This document shows positions 44,157 through 52,071 of a stretch of DNA of 64,000 nt, piece after piece (position 1 is the first letter of the stretch; each line of letters begins with the position of its first letter). A program made the translations under genes and the position numbers. Below the pieces are notes generated by a model that saw nothing but the letters and a program-made list of their open reading frames with translations, ran no database searches and was not told the DNA's origin. This DNA comes from UBA11524 sp965646445 (lineage in GTDB: Bacteria > Bacillota > Clostridia > Christensenellales > Aristaeellaceae), in contig CBFFZW010000001.1 in assembly GCA_965646445.1 (NCBI GenBank), positions 124,001-188,000 of the forward strand, read 5' to 3'.

Positions 44157-44165
44157 AAAGGCCGC

Positions 44166-44654
44166 ATGATGGAAAGAATCTGTGTATATCCGGGCAGCTT
44201 TGACCCCATCACCGTGGGTCACCTGGATGTCATCCGGCGCGCCGCGGCGCTGTTCGACCGCGTTGTTGTGGCCGTGCTGCACAACCCCGGCAAGGTGGGC
44301 TGCTTTTCCGTGGAGGAACGCATGGCCATGATTGCCGATGTCTGCCGGGAGCTGCCGGGTGTGTCCGTGGATGCCTTTGACGGTCTGCTGGCGGACTACA
44401 TGCGCCGCGCAAAAGCCTGCGCCGTGGTGCGGGGACTGCGCTCGACGGCGGACTTTGAAGCAGAGCAGACCATGGCGCAGCTGAATGCCCGGCTGCTTCC
44501 GGGCATGGAGACGGTTTTCCTCATGACCAAGCCGGAGCATGCCTGCGTATCGTCTTCCGCGGTGCGGGAGATCGCGGGCTTCGGCGGCGACATCAGCGAA
44601 TACGTTCCCGCGGCCGCTTTGGCACGGGTGAAGGCGCATTTTCGTCAGGAATAA
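44166..44654 (+). CDS. coaD: Pantetheine-phosphate adenylyltransferase
   Basis: Penultimate enzyme of coenzyme A synthesis, 162 residues. The nucleotidyltransferase motif is YPGSFDPITVGHLDVIRRA (T/HxGH type) and the C-terminal ISSTxxR-like signature is VSSSAVREIAGFGGDIS. It starts 9 nt after rsmD with AAAGG upstream; ATG 44169 is an equally possible start. Confidence 0.94.
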   Translation: MMERICVYPGSFDPITVGHLDVIRRAAALFDRVVVAVLHNPGKVGCFSVEERMAMIADVCRELPGVSVDAFDGLLADYMRRAKACAVVRGLRSTADFEAEQTMAQLNARLLPGMETVFLMTKPEHACVSSSAVREIAGFGGDISEYVPAAALARVKAHFRQE

Positions 44655-44678
44655 ACCACAACAGGGGAGGACAAGCAT

Positions 44679-45341
44679 ATGGCAGTGAAAGACAACGGCG
44701 CGGTGGAAACCTGTTTGAATCTGATTCGGGAGATGAGCGACGCGGTAAAGGACGCCCGCCGGGCCTTCATGAACAGCGACGCCTGCGTGGTCAGCCGCAG
44801 CTATCTGGATGATCGCCTGGGTATCCTGACCGATACCTTGCCCGAAGCCGTCAACCAGGCGGCGACCATCATCCGTGAGGTCAACCAGATCCGCGCCCAA
44901 ACGGACAGGGAATGCAACGAGCTGCTGACCCAGGCCCAGGCGAAGGCCCAGCAGATGGTGGCGGAAGCTCAGCAGGCGGTGCAGAAGGCCAACGCGGAGG
45001 CTCAGCAGGCTGCCCAGCAGGCGGAGCGCACCGTGCAGGAAACCGCTCGCCGCAGCCAGGAGGAAGCCCAGCGCATCATGCAGCAGACGGAGCAGAACCT
45101 GGCGGCCATGCGCGCACGGGCCGAGGAGGAGTGCCGCGAAAAGGTCAGCCAGGAGAATGTCTATCGCGTCGCTGTGGTTGAGGCCGATGAGCTGCGCGAA
45201 AGCACCCACAAGGAATTGACCCAAATTCGCCAAAACACCTTTGACTACCTGGACAACGTAATGGGGAAGGTGGATCGCTACCTGGCGGATGTCATGAACG
45301 ACGTGCGCATGGAGCGCGGCGAGCTGAACAATCACCGCTGA
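44679..45341 (+). CDS. Coiled-coil protein (DivIVA / V-ATPase subunit H-like)
   Basis: 220 residues, mostly one long coiled coil rich in Gln/Ala/Glu (about 60-170, with repeats such as AQQMVAEAQQAVQKANAEA), then a C-terminal helix region ending with DYLDNVMGKVDRYLADV. Similar clostridial proteins are annotated as DivIVA-like or V-type ATPase subunit H-like; neither function can be confirmed. A good RBS (GGGGAGG) precedes ATG 44679. It is the last gene of the rsmD-coaD operon, a position at which homologues with cell-division links are often found. Confidence 0.75.
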   Translation: MAVKDNGAVETCLNLIREMSDAVKDARRAFMNSDACVVSRSYLDDRLGILTDTLPEAVNQAATIIREVNQIRAQTDRECNELLTQAQAKAQQMVAEAQQAVQKANAEAQQAAQQAERTVQETARRSQEEAQRIMQQTEQNLAAMRARAEEECREKVSQENVYRVAVVEADELRESTHKELTQIRQNTFDYLDNVMGKVDRYLADVMNDVRMERGELNNHR

Positions 45342-45518
45342 CGGCGCCTTCCAGAAAATCCAGCAATTTGCGACAAATGTTCACGGTTCGTTCATACGGA
45401 CTTCACAATTATCCGGTATTCTGATCTTGCGATCAGGAAGGAAGCCACCACCTGAATGATCGTAATCTCCTTTTTCCCGACATTCCACAAGAATGTCAAC
45501 CTCCCTATCCTCCATACA

Positions 45519-45570
45519 AGCAAAGGCCACCGGACAGAATGCGAGTTCTGCACGGTGGCCTTTGTGATGC
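45519..45570 (-). terminator. Terminator of the small secreted protein gene
   Basis: Long stem CAAAGGCCACCG/CGGTGGCCTTTG with an inner paired extension (GACAGAATGC/GTTCTGC). On the minus strand it follows the stop at 45585 by about 17 nt. The remaining 45342-45518 gap shows no gene. Confidence 0.75.
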
Positions 45571-45584
45571 GAAAAATGAGAAAG

Positions 45585-45977
45585 TTAAGGGAAGACCTTT
45601 TCAGCTGTATATTTCTTGGCGGAGTCAACCTGCACTCCATTTTCATATACCGTACAGGTAGCGTATGCCCGATAGCGAACGCCAGATACACCGGTGCAAG
45701 AAGTAGAAGTTTGAGTAGGACCAGCATTGCGAGCAACTACTGTCCAACCGCCGTTAATGTATTTCTCAATCCGAATGGAAACGGTGGCAACACGAGGGGA
45801 TGCAGGTGAGCAACGAGAATAAGCCTCAACTGTGTTTCCATTAAAAGACATTCCTATGCTAAGGGTAGTAGTCGGTAGCGTTAGAGGTGTTGCTTCATCT
45901 TGAGCATAGGCCAGAGAAGTCAGAGAAAAAAACATGAGACAGCAAATTAAAATAGCAGTTAAAAGTCCCTTATTCAA
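45585..45977 (-). CDS. Small secreted protein of unknown function
   Basis: 130 residues. A signal peptide (KGLLTAILICCLMFFSLTSLAYA, cut after AYA) precedes a short beta-rich domain with two Cys (YSRCSPASP and TSTSCTGV) plus a third in YATCTVYENG; the pattern RIEKYINGGWTVVA and RYRAYATCTVYENGVQ suggests a single immunoglobulin-like beta sandwich, like DUF6147-type proteins. It lies 29 nt downstream of the anti-sigma gene and would be transcribed with it or from a sigma-dependent promoter. It is the likely target of the ECF system (inference). Confidence 0.7.
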   Translation of the reverse strand: MNKGLLTAILICCLMFFSLTSLAYAQDEATPLTLPTTTLSIGMSFNGNTVEAYSRCSPASPRVATVSIRIEKYINGGWTVVARNAGPTQTSTSCTGVSGVRYRAYATCTVYENGVQVDSAKKYTAEKVFP

Positions 45978-46006
45978 AAAAAAACCCCCTTATTATAAAA
46001 TGCTAA

Positions 46007-46828
46007 TTAGGTCAAAACCTGCCGAACACTTTTAACAATTGATAGCAAATCTTCTTGAGACAATGAATATGATTCTATTACAAACCAACGGTTTTCAATG
46101 GCCCATATCAATTTAATATATTGCTGGTCGAGAGACATGGTCTTAAAAATTTGAAAATTATCTAAATATAAATATGATATACTGCTATTTTCAGAACCAG
46201 AAGATATTTCAAAATCGCTGCCGTATTCTGTAAATACTGTTATTTCCCCGTCTTCGTTTGCATAGCGAACTTCGCTACTATCAAAAAAAGAACTGCATGA
46301 TAACAGTTTCAAATCATTAGGAATATGACGTGGAAAATATTTTCCAGTCCATTCTTTGGGAATGTAGGATGCAATACTCTGATTACTTGACATTGCAATG
46401 CCGATAGCCTGTTCTTCTTCATCCATATCAACCACCAAATTCATCATCCGAGTACACACTTCAGGCACCGATGCCATGGCAACAGGAATCGTCAGCACCA
46501 TGAACATCAGCATATAAGCAAGCAACTTGGTTGGTTTGATATGAAAACTCTTCCCCGTTGCAGGGGCTTGTTGCTGTTGTTGCTGTTGCTCCGTTTGTTC
46601 ACGCTGCTCCTGCTTGCTGGCGGACATAGCGCGCTTATATGCCCGACGTGCAGCAGCACGTTCCTGACGGCTTTCAGGAGAAAGATTGCAGGCGTCCATG
46701 ATTTCTTCTGCTTCCAGGAAGTCTTCATATTCCATGGCGACAGTAGCGAGAAAATCAAAAAAGTCTTCATCCAGCTTATTGACGAGAGGCTTTTCTTCTT
46801 CGGATGGCTTTTCCTGATTCTCATTCAT
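46007..46828 (-). CDS. Transmembrane anti-sigma-like protein (DUF4367-like)
   Basis: 273 residues from ATG 46828, which overlaps the sigma gene's stop by 8 nt (ATGAATGA). The N-terminal cytoplasmic part (about 1-105) has an acidic helix region (DEDFFDFLATVAMEYEDFLEAEE) and a glutamine run (EQQQQQQQAP). One membrane helix follows (LLAYMLMFMVLTIPVAMA), then an exported domain resembling DUF4367 (IPKEWTGKYFPRHIPNDLKLL...) with a C-terminal VIESYSLSQEDLLSIVKSV. This is the usual partner arrangement of ECF sigma factors in gut Clostridia. AT-rich compared with its neighbours. Confidence 0.78.
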   Translation of the reverse strand: MNENQEKPSEEEKPLVNKLDEDFFDFLATVAMEYEDFLEAEEIMDACNLSPESRQERAAARRAYKRAMSASKQEQREQTEQQQQQQQAPATGKSFHIKPTKLLAYMLMFMVLTIPVAMASVPEVCTRMMNLVVDMDEEEQAIGIAMSSNQSIASYIPKEWTGKYFPRHIPNDLKLLSCSSFFDSSEVRYANEDGEITVFTEYGSDFEISSGSENSSISYLYLDNFQIFKTMSLDQQYIKLIWAIENRWFVIESYSLSQEDLLSIVKSVRQVLT

Positions 46829-47384
46829 GGTCGTCTTCCGCCTCCTTCTTCCTGATGAGTTCCCGAAGGTGCTTGCGGGCACGCTCAATGTACTTTCTTA
46901 CGCTTGTGACGGAAAGTTCAGCGGCTTCGGCGATTTCTGCCTCGCTCTTCTTCTCAATCAGACGCATCCGCAAAGCAAGATGCTCCTTCAAAGGAAGACT
47001 CCTCAGCGTATCCAGCACCGTTTTCAGCTGATCTTGCATGAGGAAACGATAGGTGAAATCGTCATCGTCCCGCGCCCGATTGGCAATGTCTCCGTAAAGG
47101 AGAAAATGCTGGTTGTAACGCCCCATCTTCAGGCACTGATTCAGCGTCGTATTCTTGACCGTCTGAAAAATGTAGTAGGGCATACCGTTGTCAGGGATGG
47201 TTTTCAGCTTGTCAAGATGACGGATGAGCGCAATGCTCACGATGGAAATGATGTCCTCCACATCATGGGGATCCGGGCAATACCGACGAACCGTGTAAAC
47301 CATCATGGGATGAAACTTCAGGTATAGGTTTTCCATGAATACTCGGTCTTCATCTGTTTCGATGGTATCAATCAAGGCTACCAT
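46821..47384 (-). CDS. ECF-type RNA polymerase sigma factor
   Basis: 187 residues with sigma region 2 (FMENLYLKFHPMMVYTVRRY, DVEDIISIVSIALIRHLDKL) and region 4 helix-turn-helix (SEAEIAEAAELSVTSVRKYIERARKHL). It is transcribed from a promoter with TATAAT at 47467-47472 and is coupled to the anti-sigma gene by an 8-nt overlap. Target genes cannot be read from the sequence except the co-oriented secreted protein. Confidence 0.87.
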   Translation of the reverse strand: MVALIDTIETDEDRVFMENLYLKFHPMMVYTVRRYCPDPHDVEDIISIVSIALIRHLDKLKTIPDNGMPYYIFQTVKNTTLNQCLKMGRYNQHFLLYGDIANRARDDDDFTYRFLMQDQLKTVLDTLRSLPLKEHLALRMRLIEKKSEAEIAEAAELSVTSVRKYIERARKHLRELIRKKEAEDDHE

Positions 47385-47466
47385 TCCTATGCCACACCTC
47401 TTTGCTTATTCTCTTCGCTCCCCCCTTTTGCTTCAAGAGAAAGCATAGTTTTTTACGCGCAGCATT

Positions 47467-47495
47467 ATTATAGCAGGAAAAGGGCAAGACTGCAA
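47467..47495 (-). promoter_or_regulatory. Promoter of the sigma/anti-sigma operon
   Basis: On the minus strand: TTGCAG (47495-47490), 17 nt, TATAAT (47472-47467). The remainder of the 47385-47750 gap is AT-rich and shows no gene. Confidence 0.65.
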
Positions 47496-47753
47496 GCATT
47501 TTATTGTCATATGTGGACGTTTTTTGAAAAAAATATTTTCGCTTTGACGGATTCAGACAAAATTGCTGTTTTCTTCCTGAACCATAACAAAAAAGCACGA
47601 AGGCGTTGATATACCTTCGCGCTTTGATGGCAAATCACACTGAGGTTGATACAATATAGGGAAATGCATGCTCAAGTTTTATATGGGTGGTGGGGTGGAT
47701 TGTTGAGCAGTTAGGAGTGTAGCAATTACATCTGTAATTAAGTGGGAAGTGTT

Positions 47754-48012
47754 CCAGCATTTTTAGTAGCAAAAAGCTGTGCAGAAGGTCTTTTGCAGCA
47801 GTGCGTCTCCCTTACATTTTTCGTTGGCAAAGGTGCTCAGAATGGTTCTGGGCTGCCATGCGCTTCGTCCATGAGGTGAGCGAACGCCCTCACTCTCCAA
47901 GGTCAGCTTGATTTTGCAGGGAATCATCCCGTCTTTGAACAGGCGGTAAATATGGCGAACCGGCTCCGCTTCCTACGGCACAATTTTCGGCTTGCCGCTT
48001 TCGCCATACTGA
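47754..48012 (-). pseudogene. Serine recombinase fragment (Recombinase domain, central part)
   Basis: Read on the minus strand from about 48012: YGESGKPKIVP, an in-frame TAG, then EAEPVRHIYRLFKDGMIPCK, IKLTLESEGVRSPHGRSAWQ and ILSTFANEKCKGDALLQKTF. This is the central Recombinase domain of large serine recombinases (consensus EAE.VR.IF....G....IA..L...G, W....I...L.NE.Y.GD.LLQKT). The N-terminal catalytic domain and C-terminus are missing. It is fused in frame to the 3' end of the flavodoxin gene, marking a recombination scar. Confidence 0.78.
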
Positions 48013-48881
48013 TCAACGTCGGCACCGTTTATGGCAAATCCGTCCAGAATCGTCGCTCAGGAGCAAAGCGCTTTCAGCGTATCCACACTGCCGCTTAGGC
48101 CGCTGCCGCCGTGCGTGCAGAAAGGAATGACTGTCTTGCCTGTCCAATCGTACTGCCGCAGAAAGGTCTGCGCTACCGGCGGAATGTCGCCGCCCCAGAT
48201 GGGATAGCCCACGAACACAATATCGTAATCCGCCATATTATTCACATAGGAAGCCACCGTGGGCTGCGCACCGGTATTGCGCTCCTGATGGAAAATGGCG
48301 ACCGTTTCGTCAAAATCATTCGGATACGGCACTGCCGGGACAATTTCAAACAGATCGCTGCCCGTCTGCATGGCTACATATCCGGCCAGCGTCGCTGTGT
48401 TGCCGCTATGAGAGAAATAGACCACCAACGGGTTTTGCGCCAATTCGGAAGCATTTTCCAGAAGCACCGTAAAATCCACCGACTGATCGGCCAGCGCCGT
48501 CAGATCGCCTTCGATTCTGCCCAGCGGCGTAAGACCGTTAGAAGCGCGGAAATCCCGATAGAAAATGCACAGGTTGCCCCACGGCTGATAATAGGCCAGC
48601 GTGCCGATATCGGGGTTACAGCTGTCCGGCGCATCAGAAACGTCCAGCGCTTCGTCTGGATAGGCGATTTTTTCCGTACCGTTGTAATCAGAGAAGTTCA
48701 GCGACAAGGGCAGCTGTGCAAGCAGCGAACGGCTGGCGGAGTTATCCTCCAATGTGGCGTAAAGCACCGTTTCTCCAAAGGTCAGCTTTACGCGCAGCGT
48801 GTTTTGCGTTTCCCCGGCCTGTGCAAAGGGAACGGAAAGAAAAAGGGACATCATCAGAACAGTCAGAATACGCTTCATCAA
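48013..48881 (-). pseudogene. Exported cyclophilin-like/flavodoxin protein with in-frame TGA
   Basis: The open part (274 residues, stop at 48057) has a signal peptide (KRILTVLMMSLFLSVPFAQA), a cyclophilin-like beta domain (TFGETVLYATLEDNSASRSL to LTPLGRIEGDLTAL) and a flavodoxin domain (VVYFSHSGNTATLAGYVA, DYDIVFVGYPIWGGDIP, GSGLSGSVDTLKALC). After the TGA the same frame still codes for the expected flavodoxin ending (ATILDGFAINGADV), so a nonsense mutation is likely; then the frame runs into the recombinase fragment. Loss of the last helix may or may not abolish function. It is last in the leftward cupin-flavodoxin operon. Confidence 0.75.
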
Positions 48882-48905
48882 AATAACATCTCCTATGGAT
48901 GCGGA

Positions 48906-49397
48906 TTAAAAGCCGAGCTTGGTCAGCCATTCCTCAATTTGAGGCTGACAGGAATGAATATTCGGCCGATACACGCCGATGGGATCAAGCACAGTGCAGT
49001 CCTTCGGCAGGCACTCCCTCATATCGCGCACAGAGCCGGAAATGCCGCCCGTGCCATGAGCTACGAAGGGAACAACTGTCTTTCCCGAAAAATCATATTC
49101 TTCCAGAAAGCTCTTGACGGCCATCGGGCAGGAATACCACCAGATGGGATAGCCGACGAACACCGTGTCGTACTCCTTCATGTCCGCAACGCGGCTCGCG
49201 ATAGCCGGGCGGCTCTTTTCATCCTTCATTTCGATTGTGCTGCGGCTGCTTCGGTCGTGCCAGTCCAGATCGGCGGCGGTGTAGGCCGTCTCGTGCTGAA
49301 TCTCAAACAGCTCGCCACCCGTCACATTCGCGATGATCCTTGCCAGACGCGCGGTTTCGCCGCTGGCAGAAAAATAGGCGATCAACGTCTTATTCAT
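48906..49397 (-). CDS. Flavodoxin
   Basis: 163 residues, a complete flavodoxin fold: FMN phosphate loop IAYFSASGETARLA, then TVFVGYPIWWYSCPMAVKSF, VPFVAHGTGGISGSV and a final IEEWLTKLG helix. Probably an FMN-binding reductase partner of the NAD(P)H quinone-reductase-like group. It lies between the cupin gene (13 nt) and the exported flavodoxin (24 nt), forming a small operon that may act in redox stress. Confidence 0.87.
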   Translation of the reverse strand: MNKTLIAYFSASGETARLARIIANVTGGELFEIQHETAYTAADLDWHDRSSRSTIEMKDEKSRPAIASRVADMKEYDTVFVGYPIWWYSCPMAVKSFLEEYDFSGKTVVPFVAHGTGGISGSVRDMRECLPKDCTVLDPIGVYRPNIHSCQPQIEEWLTKLGF

Positions 49398-49410
49398 GGA
49401 ATTTTCCTCC

Positions 49411-49848
49411 TTATTTCAGCTTGCAATACTCCTCGTCCGTCACCGACTCGCACCATTCATTGCGCGTATTCTCTCCCGGAACCTCCACGGCGATGTGCGA
49501 AAACCAGCTGTCGGCCTTCGCGCCGTGCCAATGCTTAACCTCCGCGGGAATAGTAATCACCATGCCGGGCGCCAGGCTCACGGCGGGCTTGCCCGCCTCC
49601 TGATACCAGCCCTCCCCGGCGATGCAGATCAGCATCTGTCCGCCGCCGCTGGACGCGTGATGAATGTGCCAGTTGTTGCGGCAGCCCGGCTCAAAGGTCA
49701 CATTGGCGAGAAAAACGGCGGAGGCGCCCGGCTGCGTCAGCGGCTTCAGATAAGACTGGCCGACGAAATACTGCGCAAACGCATCGTTCAGCGCGCCTAC
49801 GCCGAAATGATCCTGCTGCTCCATCACAGCTCTGCTCGTAATTTTCAT
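49411..49848 (-). CDS. Cupin domain protein
   Basis: 145 residues from ATG 49848 (GGGAGGAA upstream; a longer start at 49869 would put the RBS inside the gene). Cupin motif 1 is in CRNNWHIHHASSGGGQMLIC, with the metal-binding His pair, and motif 2 is in PAEVKHWHGAKADSWF. Proteins of this type often accompany carboxymuconolactone decarboxylase and flavodoxin/aldo-keto reductase genes under LysR control. First gene of the leftward operon, divergent from the LysR gene. Confidence 0.85.
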   Translation of the reverse strand: MKITSRAVMEQQDHFGVGALNDAFAQYFVGQSYLKPLTQPGASAVFLANVTFEPGCRNNWHIHHASSGGGQMLICIAGEGWYQEAGKPAVSLAPGMVITIPAEVKHWHGAKADSWFSHIAVEVPGENTRNEWCESVTDEEYCKLK

Positions 49849-50045
49849 ACCGTATTCCTCCCGATTCAAGGCAATCTGCGTTCCACATTCCGAAACAATT
49901 CTATTTTAGTAATTCCCCGCACAAATGTCCAATACCCGAAAATCATCATCAGTCATGCGCAAAATGTATTTCTATATCCCGTCCATAATTTTCTTGCGTT
50001 GCGGCCGTCGGCATGCTAAAATAATTCCGAAGGAAGGTGAACGCC

Positions 50046-50921
50046 ATGGAACTACGCGTTTTGCGCTACTTTCTGACCGTTGCCCGCGAAGAAAACATTA
50101 CCCGCGCCGCGGAGCTTCTGCACGTTTCGCAGCCTGCCGTTTCGCGTCAGCTGGCACAGTTGGAAGACGAACTGGGCGTAAAGCTGTTCGTCCGCAGCAA
50201 TCATCACATCACGCTGACCGAGGACGGCCTGATGCTTCGCTGACGCGCGCAGGAGATCATCGATCTGGCCGAAAAGACGCAGCGCGATTTTCGCCAGCAC
50301 ACCGCTGAATTAACCGGCGAAATCGCCATCGGCAGCGGCGAACTGCGCAGCTTTTCCATGCTTGGCGCATTGCTGGCTGAGTTTTCGGCGCTGCATCCTC
50401 AGGTGCGGTACACGCTGTTCAGCGGCAATGCCGATCATGTCAAAGAGAAGATTGAAAACGGAACGCTGGACATGGGGCTGCTTTCCATGCCGGTGGATTT
50501 GTCAAAATACGATTTTCTGCGTTTTCCAGTGACGGAGGAATATGGCGTGCTGGTGCGCGCGGATTCACCGATGTCCGAAAAGAAACTGCTTGCTCCGGAG
50601 GATTTGTCGGACGTGCCGCTGATGCTGCCGGAGCGAATGCTGGTGCGCAGCGAATTGGCCAACTGGTTCGGCGATCTGTACGACCGGCTGAACATTCGCC
50701 TAACCTACAATCTGCTTTACAACGTCGCCATGCTGGTGCGACAGGGGCTGGGGGCAGCGCTGTGCCTGCGGCTGGACTGCGCTTATGATGACCTGACCTT
50801 CGTGCCTATTTCGCTGACGCTGGAGACCGGCTCGGCGCTGGTCTGGAAAAAGCATCAAACCCATTCTCCTGCCGTTTCCGCGTTGATTGCCCACATCAAC
50901 ACTGCGATTCACAGGAAATAA
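50046..50921 (+). pseudogene. LysR family regulator with in-frame TGA
   Basis: The reading frame begins ELRVLRYFLTVAREENITRA with the LysR helix-turn-helix (AAELLHVSQPAVSRQLAQLE) and reaches TGA at 50241-50243 after DGLMLR. The same frame continues without further stops to 50921: RAQEIIDLAEKTQRD, then the substrate-binding domain (GEIAIGSGELRSFSMLGALL...). One C-to-T change (CGA to TGA, Arg) explains it. Full length would be 291 residues. It lies divergent to the cupin-flavodoxin operon, which it probably regulates. Confidence 0.82.
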
Positions 50922-51079
50922 TGTTTTTCGGGAAAAGCTTTCTGTATTATGTGGAGAGCTTTTTAGTTATGCGTTTTTCTCATTTCTTTTGATGATTTAT
51001 AAGTATTAGACATTCGATTGAAAACCGCTATAATAAACACCAAGCGCAGGAACGAGCACTCAGAAAGGCAGGCAACCAT

Positions 51080-51436
51080 GTGACGAAGGAAGAAGCAAGC
51101 AAGAATTATCAAATCCCCATCGAAATTTTGGACGAGTACGAAAGCTGGGGACTGTGCGGTTCGGTCAAACAGGTAATGGGTCATTGGCAATATGACGATC
51201 AGGATCTGGAACGGCTGAGCTTGATCATGGCGCTGCACGACATCGGACTTTCCACTCCTGAGGTAGAAAACTATATGCGCCTGACGCTGGACGAGAGCGG
51301 AACGGAGCAGAGACGCATGAACATCCTGAACGCGCTGCGGGATCGGAAGCTGGACGAAATCCATCTGAAGGAAAAGCAGGTGGAGCGGCTGGATTATCTT
51401 CGGTACAAGCTGCGCGGACAGGGTGCGAAGGGATAA
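51080..51436 (+). CDS. MerR-like transcriptional regulator
   Basis: 118 residues starting at GTG 51080 (the ATG immediately before it is followed directly by TGA). An N-terminal winged-helix region of MerR type (KNYQIPIEILDEYESWGLCG, WQYDDQDLERLSLIMALHDI) leads to a dimerisation helix. RBS AAAGGCAGG. It is followed by a flavin reductase fragment, a common pair in Clostridia. Confidence 0.72.
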   Translation: MTKEEASKNYQIPIEILDEYESWGLCGSVKQVMGHWQYDDQDLERLSLIMALHDIGLSTPEVENYMRLTLDESGTEQRRMNILNALRDRKLDEIHLKEKQVERLDYLRYKLRGQGAKG

Positions 51437-51442
51437 AGGAGG

Positions 51443-51613
51443 TTGAAGCATATCAAAAGGAACATCGGAAACGCCATTGCGCTGTATCCTACGCCGCTTG
51501 TGGTGGTGGGCGCGATGGTGAACGGTAAGCCGAATTGGGTGTTGGCCGGGCATGTGGGCGTCATGGGACACGATCACATCATGATCAGCCTGGCTCAAGC
51601 GCATTATACTCAG
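51443..51613 (+). pseudogene. Flavin reductase family protein, truncated and without a usable start
   Basis: About 52 residues match the N-terminus of FMN-binding flavin reductases (NIGNAIALYPTPLVVVGAMV, NWVLAGHVGVMGHDHIMISL). The match ends at about 51613, where mobile-element sequence begins. A good RBS (AAAGGAGG, 51435-51442) is followed 9 nt later by ATC AAA AGG AAC ATC, where homologues have ATG, so the start codon also seems lost. Confidence 0.72.
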
Positions 51614-51642
51614 CCTCTTTATTGCGTAAATTTACACAGCCC

Positions 51643-51698
51643 CATAAGCAAACAAGGCCCGTACGCCCCGGTATCGTACCGAAGTATGCGGGCCTTGT
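51643..51698 (-). terminator. Terminator of the serine recombinase remnant
   Basis: ACAAGGCCCG (51652-51661) pairs with CGGGCCTTGT (51689-51698) around a 27-nt loop; on the minus strand it follows the recombinase stop and runs into a T-rich tail. Confidence 0.65.
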
Positions 51699-51711
51699 CG
51701 CTTATACAGCA

Positions 51712-52046
51712 TCAGATGACAATTTCCATCGCAAAGGTAAGCCTCATTCCACCGTCACCTCTTTTTACCATACTCATCCAGAGCATCCTGTCAAACTCAT
51801 CAATGGGCATTTCTCTGCCGCGCAGGTTTTTATGACTGCCTCCAGCTCATTTCGCTTATGGGCGCACCCTGCGCACTCTGCCTCGATGTCTTTGAACTGA
51901 TCAGCCGCCCGTTGAAACCGCTCAGACATGCTCTGGTATCGCTGCTCGAATTCTGCCTGATCCACAGCCATGTTGATGTTCTCCAAATCGCTTGGCACAA
52001 TAACACAGTAGAGGCTTTCATCCCCCAAATGATATAATGCAGCCAA
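51712..52046 (-). pseudogene. Serine recombinase, C-terminal fragment (frameshifted)
   Basis: On the minus strand: AVDQAEFEQRYQSMSERFQRA and a helical segment with CAGC, then, after a frameshift near 51789, IDEFDRMLWMSMVKRGDGG and MRLTFAMEIVI up to the stop at 51712. This is the characteristic C-terminus of large serine recombinases (F.ERY..L..R, FDE.LW...V.......). The catalytic domain is absent. It sits between the truncated flavin reductase and the IS3 element, so the IS probably replaced the rest. Confidence 0.75.
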
Positions 52047-52071
52047 AACAATTTAGAAAGAGAGGATCTCA

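Noticed and set aside
45342..45584. A gene between the coiled-coil protein and the secreted protein
   Set aside because: Only the terminator hairpin is recognisable; the short frames there have no RBS or similarity.
50241..50243. Selenocysteine insertion at the LysR TGA
   Set aside because: The position corresponds to an Arg in a DNA-binding linker, not a redox site, and no SECIS-like hairpin was evident immediately downstream.
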